Shown here in pieces: positions 30,940-41,590 of a stretch of DNA of 64,000 nt. How positions within the stretch are numbered: position 1 is the stretch's first letter; each line of letters begins with the position of its first letter. The DNA comes from Molanna angustata. Taxonomy: Eukaryota > Arthropoda > Insecta > Trichoptera > Molannidae. The DNA is taken from the NCBI GenBank assembly GCA_963576475.1, contig OY754984.1, positions 20,919,215 to 20,983,214 on the forward strand, in the 5' to 3' direction. The translations under genes and the position numbers were made by a program. The notes under the pieces were generated by a model, which worked only from the letters and a program-made list of their open reading frames with translations, did not search any database and was not told the DNA's origin.

Positions 30940-31436
30940 AAGACAAGTAAATAAAGCAGCTGCAATATCAGGATGTCTAAAGGAAAGTATATGGAGGAAT
31001 AAACACATGAATATCGAAAGCAAAGTCCGAATATATAAAACATGTGTAAGACCCATTGCCACCTACGGAGTAGAGACCAGAGCAGACACAACGAGAACAA
31101 AATCTCTTCTGAGAACATCAGAGATGAGGACATTGCGATGTATAACCGGAAACACTCTAAGAGACCGAATTCGAAATACCGAAATAAGAAAAAAGTGTAG
31201 TACGGAGGACATCGTCAGATGGGGAAGACAGCGGAGGCGATATTGGAGCTCACATGTAAACAGAATGGCTGAAAATAGACTCCCACGTATCGCTCTCCAG
31301 GAGAACCCAGCTGGAAGAAGACCACCAGGAAGACCTCCAAAGAGATGGCGAGACAGTTGGCAGTCCACATCGCAGGAGACAGAATAGCGGTACAAACAGA
31401 TTTTCGGATCTATGAAAAGGAAGAAGAAGAAGAAGA
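30940..31436 (+). pseudogene. LINE ORF C-terminus with (GAA)n tail
   Basis: The frame opens before the first ATG with LRQVNKAAAISGCLKESIW, then VRIYKTCVRPIATYGVET, EMRTLRCITGNTLRDRIRN, and GRRPPGRPPKRWRDSW, stop at 31387. The layout is post-RT, with the GRPPKRW motif near the end. A (GAA)n tail at 31420-31434 marks the 3' end. It abuts the 3' end of an opposing LINE at 31438. A more decayed relative is at 60490-60840. Confidence 0.9.
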
Positions 31437-31437
31437 G

Positions 31438-32499
31438 TTAAATTTTAATGTCATTAATTTTGATGAATTTTTTGAGCAAAATGTTTACCTGCCTGGAATT
31501 GTAGCTCAACAATGTCCTCACATTTGTTGGCATTGGAACCCCAATCTCTGTGAGGTCGGTAAAAAAGGACGGATACCTATCGTTTATGGGGCATTCAAGA
31601 AACAAATGATCCAGTGTCTCATCACCAATCATACATTCGCAGAGACTGCTATCAATGATCCCTATTTTTTTTAAATGCTCTCTGGTACAACAGTGTCCCA
31701 TGCGGATACGACACATAACGCTGATGGAATGTTTGTCAAAAGCTTTATCATGGAACCATGGCTTATTAACAATTGTTTGTTGGGTCGTTTTGTAAAGTCT
31801 ACCCTTTTTCAGTGAGCTTGTGTCCCAATATAACTGCCATTTATTCATCAGACGGTATTTTGCGATTGGTAGGAGATCGTTTTGTGTAATATTGGGATGT
31901 GTCCGTGTGTTTCCATATGTTGCTCTCTTAGCCAATTCATCCGCTTTCTCATTTCCTGGTATACCACAGTGACTTGGTATCCATGCCAGACAAAGTTTTC
32001 TGTTTTGGTTGCATATTTCTTTAATTTTTTTCCATATATCTATACAGTAGTGGTCATCACTATACAAAATAGGGGATTTAGAGAGTTTTTCGAGTGTACT
32101 TAAGGAATCGGTCAATATTAATGTCTTTAAGAATCGTTTTTTATTTGCATAGTTCAAAGCCTCTATTATAGCTATACATTCTGCTGAGAATATTGTAGAA
32201 TCTTTATGGAGAGTCAAAAGTAATTCAACTTTATCTGAATCACTAAATACTGCTGCTCCAGTATTGCTTTTGCAGTCCATTTTTGATCCATCCGTATAAA
32301 GTATTTTCCAGTCATTCCATTTGGATTCAATTACGTGTTTAAGTCTTTTAGATGCAAAAGCATCTGGAGTTATTCCTAATGAGTGGATTATGTTTATATT
32401 ATTATTATGTATCTTTTCTCTCTTTTTTTTAATTGATGTTACATGTTGTATATTTTTTTTTCTCATAACTAAGTATGTCACCAAACATTGTACATTCAC
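31438..32499 (-). pseudogene. LINE RNase H and C-terminal domain
   Basis: A 353-codon minus-strand frame contains a complete RNase HI domain: LYTDGSK (D70), AECIAIIEAL (E107), LILTDSLSTL (D131), and WIPSHCGIPGNEKADELAK (H177, D187). All four carboxylates are kept. RNase H removes the RNA strand during second-strand synthesis in R1/I/Jockey-like LINEs. A C-terminal CEC...H....C motif (C287, C289, H298, C303) follows. The start at 32499 is a GTG and not real: the endonuclease and RT upstream are missing. Confidence 0.93.
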
Positions 32500-32579
32500 A
32501 AATGTAAATAGAAGAAAGCATTTTTGGCTATGTTAAAATTTAAAAACTGAATTGTAGATGATATAATTAACAGCTGTAG

Positions 32580-33330
32580 CTTTCTGAGAGTAAATAAATA
32601 AATAAACAACTGTATCGGTATAGGTATTTTACTAGTATGTACGGTCCAGGAGTTTGGGATTCTTCGGTAGATTTAAGAGATATACAAACGAGTGTTCAAT
32701 GTAAGGCGCTTGAATTTCTATGCTGATTTTCGCAAAAAAAAATAGCCGTGCCATTTGTCTTTATAAAACACGAAAAAACAAAATATATTCTCTATTATGG
32801 TGCTCTTGAGTTGACTAAAAAAAATGCCCGGTGAATGTGCCCAGAGTTTTCGTGGCATCCGCGAGCTCTCAAATTTAAAAAACCTCCGCTCCCATGTCGA
32901 CAAAATATTGACAGATGAAATGAAAATTTAATTTCTATTAAGGTTTTCAATCTCCGTGAGACAACATTGATTTTCATTGCGTACAAGAATCGTCCCCTAA
33001 ATTGATGACCCAGATTGAAAATTCCATTGATAGATTCCAGAAGGACAAAAAATGAGCTAAACAGAATTGTTAGAATAAAATGTGCTTAACATAGAATTGT
33101 ATGAATGAAATGTACTAAACATAGAATTCTAAGAATGAAATTGACAAAACGTAAAATTTATCCCGATATAACACAAGTACATGGATCTCTCAACGAACCT
33201 GATTGAAATTATTTTATTTATTTATTTAATTTTCGCTTTATCACCTCACCCTATCTTCTCTCCGGGTTTATGTTCACAGTGTCTAGCCTCAAACCTCTTA
33301 GAAATCTCAGAACACGCACTTAACATAATG
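32580..33330. other. Non-coding stretch with a small 30-bp repeat
   Basis: Three ~30-bp units ('aacatagaattgtatgaatg'-like) lie in tandem at 33058-33147. No coding signal is visible. Confidence 0.5.
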
Positions 33331-33479
33331 AGGGTATAGAGCTAATTTTATTCTGTACTAGCTTTTATGTCCCGCCGTTGGCCAAGAATGTAAATTAGTG
33401 AAGGAATAAGCAATCGTTTATATACCTACATAATATTGTCACACATATTTTTTTTTAACCGTAGTATGAAAAGTAGTTT

Positions 33480-34425
33480 GAAATTTAATTGAGCGGTGTA
33501 AAATCTTAAAGTGATGGCCACAATCCATTTGCTTTTATATATAAGCACATACAATTTCTGCACGCATGGACTATGGGAAATGATTTTAAATATGACTTAT
33601 TATAAAAAGACAACGTCGTAAAGAGTTTGGATTTGGCCACAACCCCTATTTTTATATATTGTCATCGAACGCAAATAATGTGTTTTAAATATTTAGTAAT
33701 TTTGGATGATGGGAAATGGTTTAAAAATTGATTAAACAAAAGTACTGAAAATATTCTAGTGTTGGTCCCATCCCATTCGTTTTTATATTTTTCGTCAAGT
33801 GTGCATATAGTTTATTATAGTTTGGCACAATAAAACTGATAGACTTAAAACTGACACATAAGTCTACATTACAGAAGAAGAAGACTTAAGCTATGTTAAA
33901 TAGTTTTTAATATGAATATAAACGTTGTGAAGATCCAGCAATGGCCACAACCCCGATTTTTTATATATTGTCATCAAAATGAAATGTGTAGTTATTGAAA
34001 ATTAAGCAATATATGATGATATAATAAATGGTGTAAATTTGATTGAACAAAAGTAATGAGAAGATTCTAGTGTTGGTCACATCCCATTCGTTTTTATGTA
34101 TTTTCATCAAGTATGCATGTTGTTTATAATATTTCGTTACAATAGACTATTAGACATAAAACTAATCCAAAAGACTAAATAAAAAAAGAAGTAGAAGTAT
34201 AAAACTATAACAAATAGTTTGTAATAAAAACTGACCCAATGGTCTACATAGAAGATGAAATAGAAGAATTACACATTAGGAAATGTATTATATAAAAAAC
34301 TGACCAAAATGTCTTCATAAAAGAAGAAGAAGATGAATTGAACTATAGGAAATATTTTATATAAAATTCACCCAACATCTACATAAAATAAGAAAACGAA
34401 GAATTAGACTAAAGGATAGTTTGTT
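33480..34425. repeat. ~308-bp tandem units grading into ~60-bp units
   Basis: 'ggccacaacccc' followed by 'tatatattgtcatc' occurs at 33637 and 33945, with matching sequence between, giving two ~308-bp units. A worn relative begins at ~33510. From ~34200 the sequence becomes ~60-bp units built on 'agaagaagaagac', 'ctataggaaatagtttgta' and 'aaaactgaccc...gtctacat'. The same units resume at 36033 beyond the Penelope-like element. Confidence 0.8.
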
Positions 34426-34486
34426 TAAAAATAGTTTAATTAATAACAATAAAATAACTTTGTATTCACCACTATTTTATTAGAAC

Positions 34487-34535
34487 AAAGTCTACATGTT
34501 TCGAGAACAATGTTCTCTTCCTCAGGACACTTAAT
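34487..34535 (-). ncRNA. Hammerhead-like ribozyme motif, left arm
   Basis: This is the inverted copy of the motif at 35885-35930. Box I, helix II (gagaac/gttctc), GAAA and the 'acatgta' cleavage region are all kept on the minus strand. One stem I pair is changed to a G-T pair. Having the motif in both arms fits the way Penelope terminal repeats carry hammerheads. Confidence 0.55.
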
Positions 34536-34904
34536 GTACTAGTTAACAAATATTAAAAATTATAAGTTAAGGTAAAAGCAGTGAGAGGGGAGAAAAGGAG
34601 AAGTAGAGGGGTAAGGAAGGTTAGGGTGACCATATGTAAGCTAACATTATTTATATTTTTACAAAGACCGTGTTTTCTTTGTATATATATACATAAATTT
34701 ACGAAATAGGTATTACATTATAAGGGAAATAAGTTTAACAGTGGATTATTTATAAAATTAATTTGGTTGTTTATTATTGGTTGATTTAAATTTACATTTT
34801 TCCTTATTTCTAATATTTCTAGTTTTAAAGTTTTTAATTCATTATGTCCCGTGTGCAAAATTTTTATACCTTCGTCTACATCAAAAGAATGGTTTTTCTC
34901 AATT

Positions 34905-35328
34905 ATTGAATTTAAATATATCATTAGTTAATAATAAATTAAAATTTAACGTATATAGAAAAGATACATTCACAGATATTGTAATTCATAATTCATCGAA
35001 CCATCCATATTCTCAAAAACTTTCTGCTTTTCATTCAATGTTAAATAGATTACTAAAGGTTCCTCTATCAGAAAATAATTACCATACTGAATTAAATAAT
35101 ATAAAAAAAATAGCAACTAATAATGGATATGCAAATAATTTAATTGACAAACTTCTAAACAGGAAAAAAAGACAAATACAATTTGATAGATACATATATC
35201 CGAGAGATAAACAATTTAAAGATCAGCATTGGCGAAAAATTTTGTTCATAAATAATGATATTTCTTATTCTATAAAAAAACTATACCTAAGACTATTAAA
35301 CCTGCATTTTATACTAATAACAAGTTAA
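34905..35328 (+). pseudogene. Penelope RT C-terminal part, frameshifted
   Basis: The frame contains FNVYRKDTFTDIVIHNSSNH, PYSQKLSAFHSMLNRLLKVP, and IKKIATNNGYANNLIDKLLN then RKKRQ. The 'f.vYRK.T.TD..ih..S.HP...K.....l..R....p.....E...i..iA..NGY....i' pattern is typical of Penelope-like RTs after the palm. The reading frame is lost at an A-run near 35272-35281 and continues in another frame. Codons before 34905 belong to the antisense arm. Confidence 0.88.
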
Positions 35329-35366
35329 AAAAAATTATATTAAATAATAAAGATAAAGATTCAACC

Positions 35367-35699
35367 ATGAAGAAATCTGGAGTTTATCAGTTAAATTGTA
35401 AAAATTGTGATAACTTTTACATAGGAAAAACAATAAGAAACTTTGAAATAAGGGTTAAGGAACATTTAAGATGCCTTCATAGTGATAATTATTCTGAATT
35501 TGCTAATCACTTAATTGAGAAAAACCATTCTTTTGATGTAGACGAAGGTATAAAAATTTTACACACGGGACATAATGAATTAAAAACTTTAAAACTAGAA
35601 ATATTAGAAATAAGGAAAAATGTAAACTTAAATCAACCAATAATAAACAACCAAATTAATTTTATAAATAATCCACTGTTAAACTTATTTCCCTTATAA
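35367..35699 (+). pseudogene. Penelope GIY-YIG endonuclease domain
   Basis: One hundred ten codons: GVYQL (5-9), CKNC (11-14, the CxxC seen in many Penelope GIY-YIG domains), FYIGKT (17-22), R24/R29 and EH (32-33), followed by NHLIEKNHSF. GIY-YIG cuts target DNA and primes reverse transcription in Penelope-like elements. It is the C-terminal domain of the single ORF. The domain looks complete but is separated from its RT by a frameshift. The last ~60 codons lie in the inverted arm and are duplicated at 34718-34904. Confidence 0.92.
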
Positions 35700-35884
35700 T
35701 GTAATACCTATTTGGTAAATTTATGTATATATATACAAAGAAAACACGGTCTTTGTAAAAATATAAATAATGTTAGCTTACATATGGTCACCCTAACCTT
35801 CTTTACCCCTCTACTTCTCCTTTTCTCCCCTCTCACTGCTTTTACCTTAACTTATAATTTTTAATATTTGTTAACTAGTACATT

Positions 35885-35930
35885 AAATGTCCTGAGGAAG
35901 AGAACATTGTTCTCGAAACATGTAGACTTT
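35885..35930 (+). ncRNA. Hammerhead-like ribozyme motif, right arm
   Basis: CTGAGGA (35892-35898, fits CUGANGA) is followed by helix II GAGAAC/GTTCTC with loop ATT, then GAAA (35915-35918). A two-pair helix III follows (AC...GT around AT), with a predicted cut after A35924. Stem I is GTC/GAC plus AAA/TTT with one bulged T. One extra A (35899) lies between box I and helix II. Hammerheads are known in Penelope-like terminal repeats; fold and position agree, activity is not shown. Confidence 0.6.
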
Positions 35931-36032
35931 GTTCTAATAAAATAGTGGTGAATACAAAGTTATTTTATTGTTATTAATTAACGATGGAGCCACAAAATAA
36001 TAATTTCGCATTTGAAAAAATAAAAATAGTTT

Positions 36033-36310
36033 GTTTAAAAACTAACCAAAAGGTCTACATAAAGGAAGAAGAAGACGAATAATACTATAGGAAATAGTTT
36101 GTATAAAAACTCACCCAAGGTCTACATAAATTAAGAAAAAGAAAAATTAGACTATAGGAAATAGTTTATTTATGAACTGTCCCAAATGACTTCACAAAAG
36201 AAGAGGAAGAAGTTTTAAACCCCAAGAAATAGTTTGTAGAAAAAATCACCCAAAGGTCTACATAGAAAAAAGAAGAATTTCACTATAGGAAATAGTTTGT
36301 AGGTATATTG
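36033..36310. repeat. ~60-bp tandem units, right of the Penelope-like insertion
   Basis: 'aggaaatagtttgtataaaa' and 'ccaa(a)ggtctacataaa' units repeat four to five times and match the units ending at 34425. The Penelope-like element therefore inserted within this array. Confidence 0.8.
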
Positions 36311-37545
36311 AATGTGTATTGTAGTTAACCTAAAATAGTTTAATAATTTTCCTATACAAAATCAGTATATTCTTGGTTTTTAAGTAGTAAGTATTAGGTA
36401 TGTAGGTACCTACCTACAATGATGTTCTAAATTAATTCGAATTCGATTTATAACAAATTTTATTTGAATATCAGAATGTGTCCGTTACCATAGTAACCAT
36501 GTTCCAACATGTGAAAAATATCAAATGTTATGAAGACATTTTTTGAATATGTAGGTACCTACATTGGTTTGTTCGATGCCATAAAAATGAAAATTGTCAG
36601 AAAAATCAAATATTTTAAACAAATTATGCAATTTTATTACGCCTATATCTTTACTAATAATTAACAGACTTTTACAATATATGTCTTAAAACTTGCTGTA
36701 ATGTCTTGTGTTTCATTTTATTATTTCATGATTATATTTATTTCAAAGGTTTATTATTTTCAAGAACATATTCATTCGGTAGGAAAATGAAATATTGTAT
36801 GAAAAGATATTAAAATGGCAGCATTTATGTACAAAACGCTTACTTTAAAAATAAGTTAAACATTTTAATTATACAAAATATTCACCATGTTTTTCACTTA
36901 AACGCTAAGTTATACTTGAAAGTAAATTTTTTTCGTGTAAATACGTACTTCTAACTTTTAAACTAACAGATATTTGCGTGCAAAATGTACACTTTTTTGA
37001 CAGATACGACTTGGAAAATTTTCTATGAAAAAAATAATTATTGAAATATTTTTAAAATTCAGCATTTTTATCGCATTATTTTTAGCGTGACACTGCATCA
37101 GGTATACAGGTACACGTTCGCACATAAATTAGATTTTTAGATGCTCTTGGTTTTTCAGAAGGCGTGAGACAAACACACACACACACACACACATACACAC
37201 ACACACACACAGACACTAACATTTTGATTGCTTTATTACTTTAGATTAAAGCAATGTGAAGATCATGTGTGATATATTTCCTTGTGTCATATAAAAGGTT
37301 TATTATACCACGGAAACTAATGTGGACTGTATCAATTTGAAGGGATCTGAGACTCACCAATTAAATTGTCTTGTATTTCCTTTCACCCGTTCTTGATGCA
37401 AAATATACACTCAAAACCCTGATTTTAATTGCAATATTTTCGAATGACTGACCGCCGAATTCACTGTCTCCATCTATGTTTTATCGAAATGCAAGTAGTA
37501 TAGACATACCACTGCAAGATGATCTCCGCACCGTTATATTATAAT
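36311..37545. other. AT-rich spacer with a (CA)n tract
   Basis: (CA)n at 37172-37211 is the only clear feature. No gene was seen. Confidence 0.5.
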
Positions 37546-37549
37546 AATA

Positions 37550-38382
37550 TGGTGACAGGAAAATTATTCGAAAAACAATTATTCGAATGCTCAATTTTAC
37601 GAAAATCAATTTTACGAATAGCAATTATTCGAATCACATTTTTTCGAAAAACAATTTTCCGAACACACAATTATCAGAAATTACAATTGTTCGAATTTTT
37701 ATGACGTCATGTTGGTAGTATTGTGAGAGGAATAAACCATAGATTTTTATTATAATATACTAGATATCGTATTTAGCAAATTTTGTATGAATCGAAGTGA
37801 GGCATTTTTCCGGGAGATTTTTAACGTTTAGTACATCGTTTTTCCATAGAGAATAACGACTTATGTGAATTGTTTTCGGATTTATTTGTCGTAAAAAACA
37901 CTTTGTTAATTTAGATTTAGAGTAAAGTTATTTAAGATGTGTTGAAATGTAAGGATAACTGAAATATGTTGCCAACCAAAACGTCAAACGCGTGATATTC
38001 CATGACTCACTTTTTGCACGGAGTACTACATCTACATAGTATATTATGTATAATAAAAATCTATGGAATAAACAACATGGCGACGCACCGCGCTGTCAAA
38101 CATCAGTTATTAAAAATGTGCAAACATTCGTACCCAACAATAATACAACAGGTAATAATAGTCTTCATCGAATATATTTTACTGGCAACAAATATGTCAA
38201 AGGAGGCAACATAATGACACAAAAATATATTAAATTCGGTCAATTGGTTTTCCAACAAATGTTAGTTCAAATAATTTGCTTTCGTTCAATTGTCATTCTG
38301 ATAACTGATTTTCGAAAAATTGTTATTCTTACAATTGCGCATTCGAACAATTGTGTTTCGAAGAATTTTCATGTAATCTAAT
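37550..38382. mobile_element. Foldback element with repeated subterminal motif
   Basis: The left end (37556-37700) is built of ~18-bp words 'aacaattattcgaa', 'caattttacgaa' and 'aattttccgaa'. The right end (38215-38375) has the reverse ('ttcgaaaaattgttattct', 'ttcgaacaattgtg'). An inner inverted pair 'ccatagatttttattataat' / 'ataataaaaatctatgg' (37729, 38049) encloses a ~280-bp core. The ends could be 'caggaaaatt' and 'aattttcatg'. No transposase is encoded and no certain target duplication is found. Confidence 0.65.
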
Positions 38383-38622
38383 AATATACCATAGAAAGAA
38401 AAATATTAGAAAAATAAAACATATTAAATATGACAATATATGGTTGGCATTACACTGTCAATTTGCATCATGATCCGTGTTCAAAACCAATGGATGCAGA
38501 TTGATAGTGTACGAAGTAGATTGATGGATTGGTGCATCGGGTCACACACAAACTATCTAGATATTTTGAAATTAAGATAGCGCTTCAGTGATTCAGTGAA
38601 GATTCAAGATTGAACGTGTAAT

Positions 38623-39158
38623 GTAATTTTTTTTTTTTTTTATTTTTTATTTATTTATTTATGATCATATAAACATATACATTATTTTAATATAAGATAG
38701 CCGCCTCACTAGAATAAATCTGTTCTGAAGCAGCCACCTGTAAATTTGTGAAATTATTACATTACAGTAAAAAACAAAAGAATAAGAAAGCTATCAAAAT
38801 AAACATTAGGAATACTTACATAATTTTAAATTAAAAAATACAGTTTTAAAAGTGAAATAAATAAAAATAAACACAATATAAACAGACAACAAAAAATAAT
38901 TAGTAAAGAAATTATTGTTGCAACGTTACTTTCATTTTGGGTTCTACCCACATCGAGTAGCCACTTGGTACCACGGGCTTTGAATTGAGTTAACCCTTTA
39001 AGGTCCGATGGCAGTTTATTATAAATTCGAGGTGCAGTAAATACAAAAAATCTTTGCCCAAATTTAGTATTCATTTTTGGCACCAAGTAGTTATCCGATA
39101 TTTTACTTCTTGTGTTATTCAAGATGGAGTATTTTTGAATTGGTTGAACGGATCGCAT
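38623..39158 (-). pseudogene. LINE ORF C-terminus with A-rich tail
   Basis: The minus-strand frame 39158-38826 reads SVQPIQKYSILNNTRSKISD, then FGQRFFVFTAPRIYNKLPSD and LTQFKARGTKWLLD. The 'g.rsf...ap..yN.LP.dlk......fk..l..wL' motif is the Jockey/CR1-type C-terminus. The 3' UTR contains the 'gcctcactagaataaatctg' block, and the T-run at 38629-38642 is the reversed poly(A) tail. Confidence 0.85.
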
Positions 39159-39209
39159 CAGTCATCGCTGTGCGCTCTTTGAAAATTATTATTATATCAA
39201 TATACATAC

Positions 39210-39720
39210 TTACTCAGCCTCTTCTTGAGTCCAGTATTAGACAAAGGCCTCCCGTTTGGACTTCCACTGGTCTCTATCCTGTGCCATTCTGTACCTGCCA
39301 GTCTTTTGATGTCATCGGACCTTCTGGTCTGTGGCCTTCACACGCTTCTGCTTTCTGTTCATGGCCTCCAGTCTATCGTCCGTCCAACATCTGAGATATA
39401 TGACCCGCCCAATTCCACTTTAACTCCGCTATTCTTTTGGCCATATCCGCTACTCCTGTGTTCTTCCTAATCCATTCATTAGTTTTGTGGTCCCTTAGCG
39501 AGATATTCAACATTCTTTTTCCATCGCTCTTTGTATCACCCTTAGATTTTCCATCATTTTCTTATTCAATGCGGATGTTTCAAAGCCGTAAGTGAGCACA
39601 GGGAGTACGCAAGCGTCAAAAACTTTTTATTTAAGTGGATTGGGATATTTGTATATTTCAGAACATTTGATAATTTGCTAAACGCAGTCCATACTAGGCC
39701 TCTTCTTCTTTCTAGTTTAG
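39210..39720 (-). pseudogene. RTE-type LINE C-terminus, decayed
   Basis: In broken minus-strand frames: KVFDACVLPVLTYGFETS, VIQRAMEK, MLNISLRDHKTNEWIRKNTG, and AELKWNWAGHISQM. This is the same family as 51047-51571 (FDACILPVLTYGMETS..). Its last codons and tail reach ~39210. Several indels have destroyed the frame. Confidence 0.85.
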
Positions 39721-39896
39721 CTTCTAAATTATGTATATCTTTCTTGAAAACTATTATTATATAAATATAGTATTGCCCATATCATTCAACAACGATTTGT
39801 GCCATTTGACGACATGATAATTTTATTTAAATATAAACAAAAACAGTTTAACAAAAGACAAAGAACGCCTACAAAACAACCATGTTTTTCTCCACG

Positions 39897-40352
39897 TTAT
39901 TTAAAAATTCCCTGTAAATTATCGGGGTGGCAATTGAGAAGGTGTCGAATCTTTAGTGGAAACAAAATCTCGTCAATCTTACCACAAAGAGATCGGTATA
40001 AATCGTATCGATCTCTAATAGGGCATCCAAAGAATACGCAATCCAGATTTTCTAGATCCAGGCTACACTCGCAATGAGGAGAATCAACGAGATTCAATAT
40101 AAACAAATGAGTATCGAGTCTATAGTGACCGAACCGCATTCGGGATATATTTGTTATCTGGGGTCTATTTAACTTCATCTTGTGATACCAGGGCATGCCT
40201 GGAATATCACTTTGCATTTCCTTATACAACGAACCCTTGACCAGCCTCTGCCGATCCCATAATGTTCTCCAGGACATCGATGACGCATGCTTCCCGCCGA
40301 TTCTTTCGCAAATTGACGAAGATTTCAGAATCCTTTTAGAAACTTCACCAGA
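39897..40352 (-). pseudogene. LINE C-terminal domain after RNase H
   Basis: The minus frame from ~40352 reads SGEVSKRILKSSSICERIGG, then WYHKMKLNRPQITNISRMRF, HCECSLDLENLDCVFFGCP and IRDRYDLY. It is related to residues 250-310 of the RNase H fragment at 31438-32499 (RIRMGH..., CEC...H....C); here the His of the CC-H-C motif has become Cys/Asp-flanked. The RNase H part itself is missing. Confidence 0.8.
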
Positions 40353-40884
40353 TCATATGATCAAATGAAACACTTACCTATATCTTAATACAGATTCGAA
40401 TACATACTATCAGGGTTATTTTTGAGATGTAATTTATAACTCATATAATGTGTAAGATGTATCATATATTATGTGTGTGAGTGTGTGTGTGTACGAACTG
40501 ATCTTAAAGTGATTTTCAGTGTAACAACACATCCGAGTTTTTATATTCGTACTTAGTCGCCATTGGTACAGGCTATCCCAGCTTCTTAAATCTCGCCTGT
40601 GATGTGAGAATAATAGAGATATTATCTGTTTCCTTTTCCGCTGCTGTGAGAAACACAGAGAAAGAAAAAAGAATGAGAACGATCCAAAGAAAGAACCGGA
40701 GAAGACGAAAGGTGGGTAATCTATGGTTTCGCGAATAAATATTTCAGAGAGAAGTGCAGAGCCTGATCTATGGTTTTTAGCGCCTTGAAGACAACATAAA
40801 AACGCCTCCTTCCCTTAAAAACAGTCAAATTTTTACAGAAGTTTGCCATATAGTAATACTTACTGGAAAATTAGGATACTTACT

Positions 40885-41225
40885 GGAAAATTAGCACATA
40901 TCTTTAATATCTCAATAGAGACGAAGTTGGAAAATAACCTACAGATGCCTTGATTTCTCGGTTCTCCTATAATATTTCAACTGTTTTTTTATGAATTTAA
41001 TACAAATGCGACTGTTATAGGTAATGTTTAGAATTATTTGAGTTGTACGAATACAAATGGCTTAGTAATGAACTTTCTTTGTAACAAATGTTTTACTTAA
41101 TTAATTGGATCTAGTATTTTACCTAATTAATAAATGTTAAAAAAATGGCCACAAAAATATCATCGAATCCCGACAGGGAAAAAAATCCAATGTTTGTGTA
41201 TATGCAACTATGAAAATATTTAATT
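40885..41225 (+). mobile_element. Family A copy A4, degraded
   Basis: The 5' end 'atctcaatagagacgaagtt' (40909) is followed by a short inverted segment 'atgccttgatttctcggttc' (40945), and the terminal block 'cccgacagggaaaaaaatcc' to 'gtatatgcaactatgaaaat' ends near 41220. The body between them has been replaced or lost. Confidence 0.7.
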
Positions 41226-41254
41226 TATTTTTATTTTATTATATTTTATTTTTA

Positions 41255-41590
41255 TTGGTCGATAGGGAGTAATATAGAGAGTCTACACAATTTATAAAAC
41301 AGACAGTGTACATTGTTTTATTAGTGGACCAGTGAAAACTCCATGCATTATTCAAAAGGATAATATTTATTTATTGGTTGATAGAGAGTTATACAGTCTA
41401 CACAATTTATAAAACAGACAATGTACATTGCTTTATTAGTGGACCAGTGAAAACTCCATGCATTATTCAATAGGATAATATTTATTTATTGGTTGATAGA
41501 GAGTTACACAGTCTACACAATTTATAAAACAGACAATGTACATAGCTTTATTAGTGGACCAGTGGAATCTCCATGCATTATTCAATAGGA
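41255..41590. repeat. ~115-bp tandem repeat, three copies
   Basis: 'ggt(c/t)gatag(g/a)gagt(a/t)a' recurs at 41257, 41376 and 41491 with 'cagtctacacaatttataaa', 'gtggaccagtg' and 'ctccatgcattattcaa' in each unit. The last unit runs directly into the RT frame at 41590. Confidence 0.9.

Larger units (their letters stand above)
34426..36032 (+). mobile_element. Penelope-like element with inverted arms and 12-bp target duplication
   Basis: Exact 12-bp repeats 'taaaaatagttt' (34426-34437 and 36021-36032) flank the element. A left arm (34438-34904) is an inverted copy of the right arm (35513-35981), ~467 bp and nearly perfect. Between them lies a truncated Penelope ORF. A 39-bp tail unique to the right end (35982-36020) carries 'gatggagccacaaaat'. 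Inverted partial copies at the 5' side are characteristic of Penelope insertions. Both arms carry a hammerhead-like motif. The RT palm is missing, so the copy cannot move by itself. Confidence 0.9.

Noticed and set aside
39077..39470. Plus-strand frames of 105 and 81 codons
   Set aside because: Antisense of decayed RTE-type sequence on the minus strand.
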